Of a DNA stretch of 64,000 nucleotides, positions 60,306-64,000 are shown piece by piece; position 1 is the first letter of the stretch, and every line of letters begins with the position of its first letter. The stretch comes from Neisseria sp. GTDB lineage: Bacteria; Pseudomonadota; Gammaproteobacteria; Burkholderiales; Neisseriaceae. The DNA lies in NCBI RefSeq assembly GCF_030523955.1, contig NZ_JAUNHL010000005.1:1-64000 (forward strand), in the 5' to 3' direction. A model generated the notes under the pieces. The model was not told the origin of the DNA, made no database searches, and worked only from the letters and a program-made list of their open reading frames with translations. Made by a program: the position numbers and the translations under genes.

Positions 60306-62504
60306 TCAAACCACTTCCAACTTCGCAAACTTAGTATCCAAATCCTTCACCCCCTGTTTGCCGAAATTAATCGTCAACCTTGCCGATTCGCCTTTGTCCA
60401 CCGCATCAATAATCACGCCGGTGCCGAATTTGGCGTGGCGCACGTTTTGGCCGATGCGGAAACCGTGGTATTGCTGGGGTAAATCATAAGTTTCGATGAT
60501 GCGGTTTTTGGCTTTGGGCGCGTCGGTGAAGCTGTTGAAGCGCTGCGGGGCGGGCGAGAGGCGGTGGATGACTTCGGGCGGGATTTCTTCGACGAAACGC
60601 GAAACGATGCCGAAATGGGTTTGGCCGTGCAGCAGGCGCTGTTGGGCCATGCTGATGTAGAGGCGTTTTTTGGCGCGGGTGATGGCCACATACATCAGGC
60701 GGCGTTCTTCTTCGAGGCCGCCGCGCTCGGCGAGGCTGTATTCGCTGGGAAACAGCCCTTCTTCCATGCCGGTGAGGAAAACGGCGTCGAATTCCAGCCC
60801 TTTGGCGGCGTGCACGGTCATCATTTGCAGGGCTTCTTCGCCGGCGCCGGCCTGGTTTTCGCCGGATTCGAGGGCGGCGTTGCTTAAAAAGGCGAGAATG
60901 GGAAACAGCGGGCTTTCGGCGGCGTTGTCGGGCAGGATTTCGAAGTTGCTTTCAGACGGCCTGAAGGCGACGGCGGCGTTGATGAGTTCGTCGAGGTTGT
61001 CGAGGCGGTCTTGGTGGTCGCCTTTTTGGGTTTTGTAGTATTCGACAAGGCCGCTGTCGCGGGTAACGGCGAGCATCATTTCTTGCAGGGATACGTTGGG
61101 GGCTTGGGCGCGCAAATCTTCAATCAGGCGCACGAAGGCGGCGACTTTGGCGGCTTTGGCGCCCATGCCGCAGGCGGCCTGCCACAGGGATATGCCCTGC
61201 TCTTCGGCGGCGGCTTGGATGTTTTCGATGGTGCGGGTGCCGATGCCGCGCGGGGGGGTGTTGATCACGCGCAAGAGGGCGTTGTCGTCGTCGGGGTTGA
61301 CGGCCAGCCGCAGGTAGGCGAGCGCGTGTTTGATTTCCTGGCGTTCGTAAAAGCGCAGGCCGCCGTAGATTTTGTAGGGGATGCCGGCGGCGAACAGGGC
61401 TTGTTCGATGATGCGCGATTGGGCGTTGCTGCGGTAGAGCACGGCCATGTGATCGAGCGGCCAGCCTTCGCGTTGCAGGGATTTGGCTTCGTCGATGATG
61501 AATTGTGCTTCGTCGAAATCGACGGGGGCGGTGTAGAAGCGGATTTTGTCGCCGTTGTCGGCATCGGTGCGCAGGTTTTTGCCGAGCCGATCGGCGTTGT
61601 TTTCGATTACGGCGTTGGCGGCGGCGAGGATGTGGCCGTCTGAACGGTAGTTTTGCTCGAGCTTGATCGGCGCTTCGATGTTGAATTCGCGCATTAAGGC
61701 GGTCATGTTGCCGACGTGGGCGCCGCGGAAGCGGTAGATGGATTGGTCGTCGTCGCCCACGGCGAACACGGCGGCGGTGTCGCCCGCCATTAATTTCAGC
61801 CAGGCGTATTGCAGTTTGTTGGTGTCTTGGAATTCGTCGACCAGAATATGGTTGAAGCGGTTTTGATAGTGGCGGCGCAGGATTTCGTTGGCTTGCAGCA
61901 TTTCGTAGCTTCGCAGCATCAGCTCGGCAAAATCGACCACGCCTTCGCGGTTGCAGGTTTTATCGTATTCGGCGTAGCACTCGATCAGGCGTTGGGTGTG
62001 CGGGTCGGGCGCGGTGAGCTGCGATGCGCGCAGGCCGTTTTCTTTTTGGGCGTTGATAAAGCCTTGCAGCGAGCGCGGGGCGATGATTTCTTCGGCGATG
62101 TTGAGCTGTTTGAGCAGGCGTTTGATCAGGGCGAGCTGGTCGCCGCTGTCGAGAATCTGAAAGGTGGAAGGCAGGCCGGCATCTTTGTGGTGCAGACGCA
62201 AAAAGCGGTGACACAGGCCGTGGAAAGTGCCCAGCCACATGGCGCGCACGTTAACGGGAATCATCGCGCCCAAGCGGGTTTGCATTTCTTTGGCGGCTTT
62301 GTTGGTGAAGGTTACGGCTAGAATACTGTGCACGCTCGCTTGCCCGCTTTGCAAAAGCCAGGCGATGCGGGTGGTGAGCACGCGGGTTTTGCCGCTGCCC
62401 GCGCCCGCCAACACCAGCGCGGATTGCGGCGGCCAGGTAACGGCGGAAAGTTGTTCGGGGTTCAAGCCTTGCAGCAGGCCGGCGGATGGGTTTTGGGAAA
62501 GCAT
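60306..62504 (-). CDS. uvrD: DNA helicase II (UvrD/PcrA-like)
   Basis: SF1A 3'-5' helicase in mismatch and nucleotide excision repair. The 732-residue protein has Walker A LAGAGSGKTRVLTTR, the DEFQD box, GDDDQSIYRFRGA, motif IV-V regions and VTFTNKAAKEM. The C-terminal tail (RIGQNVRHAKFGTGVIIDA) is the PcrA/UvrD RNA-polymerase-binding Tudor-like domain. An exact AG-DUS (TTCAGACGGCCT, 60951-60962) lies inside the gene and encodes part of FRPSESNF. It has high GC and few A/T-ending codons relative to genes left of 50 kb. Confidence 0.97.
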   Translation of the reverse strand: MLSQNPSAGLLQGLNPEQLSAVTWPPQSALVLAGAGSGKTRVLTTRIAWLLQSGQASVHSILAVTFTNKAAKEMQTRLGAMIPVNVRAMWLGTFHGLCHRFLRLHHKDAGLPSTFQILDSGDQLALIKRLLKQLNIAEEIIAPRSLQGFINAQKENGLRASQLTAPDPHTQRLIECYAEYDKTCNREGVVDFAELMLRSYEMLQANEILRRHYQNRFNHILVDEFQDTNKLQYAWLKLMAGDTAAVFAVGDDDQSIYRFRGAHVGNMTALMREFNIEAPIKLEQNYRSDGHILAAANAVIENNADRLGKNLRTDADNGDKIRFYTAPVDFDEAQFIIDEAKSLQREGWPLDHMAVLYRSNAQSRIIEQALFAAGIPYKIYGGLRFYERQEIKHALAYLRLAVNPDDDNALLRVINTPPRGIGTRTIENIQAAAEEQGISLWQAACGMGAKAAKVAAFVRLIEDLRAQAPNVSLQEMMLAVTRDSGLVEYYKTQKGDHQDRLDNLDELINAAVAFRPSESNFEILPDNAAESPLFPILAFLSNAALESGENQAGAGEEALQMMTVHAAKGLEFDAVFLTGMEEGLFPSEYSLAERGGLEEERRLMYVAITRAKKRLYISMAQQRLLHGQTHFGIVSRFVEEIPPEVIHRLSPAPQRFNSFTDAPKAKNRIIETYDLPQQYHGFRIGQNVRHAKFGTGVIIDAVDKGESARLTINFGKQGVKDLDTKFAKLEVV

Positions 62505-62632
62505 AATCAGGCCGTCTGAAAAAATATTAAAGATAGGCGTTATTGTAAGGGATAAGGCCGTTTGAAAACGAAAAGGTTTGGTTTTCAGACGGCCTTTCTG
62601 CCTGCAAACCCATCATCAACTTTAAACATTCC

Positions 62633-62710
62633 CGTCATACTCGGGCTTGACCCGAGTATCTCCTTTCTTGCGGAACCACCAAGATACTCGGGTCAAGCCC
62701 GAGTATGACG
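62633..62710. repeat. CGTCATACTCGGGCTTG inverted repeat (78 bp)
   Basis: CGTCATACTCGGGCTTGACC... and its exact reverse complement frame a 20-nt loop. The arms match the palindrome carried within the elements at 43037 and 57343, but here it stands alone. Confidence 0.85.
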
Positions 62711-62881
62711 GCGGTTTTCAGACGGCCTGACGGTTTTCTAATCCCAAAGAACTAGCCCGCTAATTCAAACGCCCGCTTTTTCCTAGCCTTTTGCTGCGGC
62801 GGCAAACCCTTTCGGTGCATATTTTCCGGCGAGAGGCTGTTTTATATTCCAAAGTGTAAAAAATTATTTTTCAGACAGGCA

Positions 62882-62984
62882 ATAGTGAATTCACTTACTT
62901 CGGTACAAGGCAGCAAGCCGAAGACAGTACAGGTAGTACGACAAGGCGCAGCAACGCCGTAACGGAGTAAGTGAATTCACTATA
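62882..62984. repeat. Correia-like element upstream of narG
   Basis: The ends ATAGTGAATTCACTTACTTC and GTAAGTGAATTCACTATA differ from the other copies (GAATTCAC instead of GGATTAAC), so it represents another subtype. The core GACAGTACAGGTAGTACGAC is preserved. It ends 35 bp before the narG start. Confidence 0.85.
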
Positions 62985-63019
62985 TGCCTCTCTGAAACGA
63001 CAAGCCAAAGGAATACATC

Positions 63020-64000
63020 ATGAGCCACTTTTTAGACCGCCTGAAATTCTTCAGCAAACAACACGAGCCGTTTGCCAACGGGCACGGCGTGTTAACCACG
63101 GAAGACCGCAAGTGGGAAAACGCCTACCGCAGCCGCTGGCAGCACGATAAAGTGGTGCGCTCCACCCACGGCGTGAACTGCACCGGCTCTTGCAGTTGGA
63201 AGGTGTATGTGAAAAACGGCCTGATCACTTGGGAAACCCAGCAAACCGATTATCCGCGCACCCGCCCCGATTTGCCCAACCACGAGCCGAGGGGCTGCCC
63301 GCGCGGGGCTTCTTACAGCTGGTATGTGTATTCCGCCCAGCGCGTGAAATACCCGATGATGCGCGGCGTGCTGGCCGAAATGTGGCGGCAGGCGCGCAAA
63401 ACCATGAACCCGATTGAAGCGTGGGCGTATATCGTGGAAGACGAAACGCGCGCCAAATCCTATAAAACCCAGCGCGGCTTGGGCGGCTTCGTGCGCGCTT
63501 CTTGGGAAGAAGCCAACGAGATGGTGGCGGCGGCCAATGCCTACACCATTAAAAACTACGGCCCCGACCGCGTAATCGGCTTCTCGCCGATTCCGGCGAT
63601 GTCGATGGTGAGCTATGCGGCGGGCGTGCGCTACTTAAGCCTGCTCGGCGGCGTGGCCTTATCGTTTTACGACTGGTATTGCGACCTGCCGCCCGCCAGC
63701 CCGCAGATTTGGGGCGAACAAACCGACGTGGCCGAATCGGCCGACTGGTATAACTCGAATTATCTGATGGTGTGGGGTTCCAACGTGCCGATGACGCGCA
63801 CGCCCGACGCGCACTTCTACACCGAAGTGCGCTACAAAGGCACCAAAACCGTGGCCGTTTCTTCCGATTTCGGCGAAATGGCCAAGTTCGGCGACATCTG
63901 GCTCGCCCCCAAACAAGGCACCGACGCCGCCCTCGCGATGGCGATGGGCCATGTGATTCTGAAAGAATTCCACCTCGAAAACCCCTCGCCCTACTTCACC
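63020..64000 (+). CDS. narG: Respiratory nitrate reductase alpha subunit (5' part, cut by window end)
   Basis: The first 327 codons of the molybdenum-containing catalytic subunit that reduces nitrate to nitrite on the cytoplasmic face of the membrane. The N-terminus MSHFLDRLKFFSKQ is followed by the FS0 [4Fe-4S] ligands (HGVNCTGSCSWK and later RGCPRGASYSW). The landmark WGSNVPMTRTPDAHF is also present. A Shine-Dalgarno AAGGA lies 8 nt upstream of the ATG. narHJI should follow outside the window. N. meningitidis and N. gonorrhoeae lack nar genes, so their presence points to another lineage of the genus. A Correia-like element is immediately upstream. Confidence 0.95.
   Translation, partial: MSHFLDRLKFFSKQHEPFANGHGVLTTEDRKWENAYRSRWQHDKVVRSTHGVNCTGSCSWKVYVKNGLITWETQQTDYPRTRPDLPNHEPRGCPRGASYSWYVYSAQRVKYPMMRGVLAEMWRQARKTMNPIEAWAYIVEDETRAKSYKTQRGLGGFVRASWEEANEMVAAANAYTIKNYGPDRVIGFSPIPAMSMVSYAAGVRYLSLLGGVALSFYDWYCDLPPASPQIWGEQTDVAESADWYNSNYLMVWGSNVPMTRTPDAHFYTEVRYKGTKTVAVSSDFGEMAKFGDIWLAPKQGTDAALAMAMGHVILKEFHLENPSPYFT

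Larger units (their letters stand above)
62505..63019. other. Intergenic region between uvrD and narG
   Basis: 515 bp holding AG-DUS at 62509-62520, 62584-62595 and 62717-62728, the palindromic repeat 62633-62710, one TG-wadDUS in reverse (about 62872-62883) and a Correia-like element. I see no FNR-type TTGAT-N4-ATCAA site or clear promoter for narG. Confidence 0.6.

Overview
The window is a chromosomal segment of a Neisseriaceae bacterium. The main evidence is the repeated 12-mer TGCCTGTCTGAA, present several dozen times and often as inverted pairs at gene ends. This is the DNA-uptake-sequence dialect described for Neisseria wadsworthii/shayeganii-type species (TG-wadDUS). Other support comes from Correia-type repeats, an encapsulation island with neisserial ctr order, a RecQ with several HRDC domains, and many neisserial housekeeping proteins. 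Species level is inference.

Layout. 0-5.4 kb: prfB, a small acidic protein, the acetyltransferase half of a decayed pglB-like locus, a TlpA-like thioredoxin and DAHP synthase. 5.6-18.5 kb: an ABC exporter, ruvA, a ZIP transporter, an RlpA-like protein, trmL, comF, the bioH-bioC pair, a patatin lipoprotein, a DUF711 protein and an M16 peptidase. 18.8-24.5 kb: a complete fructose PTS operon (fruB-fruK-fruA, minus strand).

25-42.9 kb is the capsule island. The export operon ctrABCD runs leftward. A divergent AT-rich control region of about 626 bp separates it from the rightward synthesis genes: a TagD-type glycerol-3-phosphate cytidylyltransferase, a TPR-LicD protein, a TagF/GT4 multidomain polymerase, a GT2 enzyme and a TPR-GT32-like enzyme. 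galE and the KpsC/KpsS-like ctrE and ctrF follow. The gene set predicts a glycerol-phosphate (teichoic-acid-like) capsule assembled on a Kdo-primed lipid and exported by the ABC pathway.

43-52 kb: gpmA, rnpB (RNase P RNA), two small envelope proteins, recQ, a GT2-dedA pair, lptM-lysA and cyaY. 52-64 kb: an AraC regulator, a methyltransferase, tRNA-Lys, orn, pgi, a DUF3079 protein, murU, a Fic protein, uvrD and the 5' part of narG.

Intergenic regions are crowded with small mobile repeats. There are Correia-like elements (about 108 bp short form, one full-length copy), a 143-bp miniature element with GAGACC/GGTCTC ends and 4-5 bp direct repeats (three copies), a related 165-bp element carrying a CGTCATACTCGGGCTTG palindrome, and a 185-bp element nested inside the full-length Correia copy. 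Three stretches carry a different uptake dialect (AGGCCGTCTGAA): the capsule-synthesis genes, the AraC/methyltransferase pair, and fic-uvrD to narG. These look like DNA from other Neisseria. The most notable single observation is a Correia-like core forming the extended P12 arm of the RNase P RNA.
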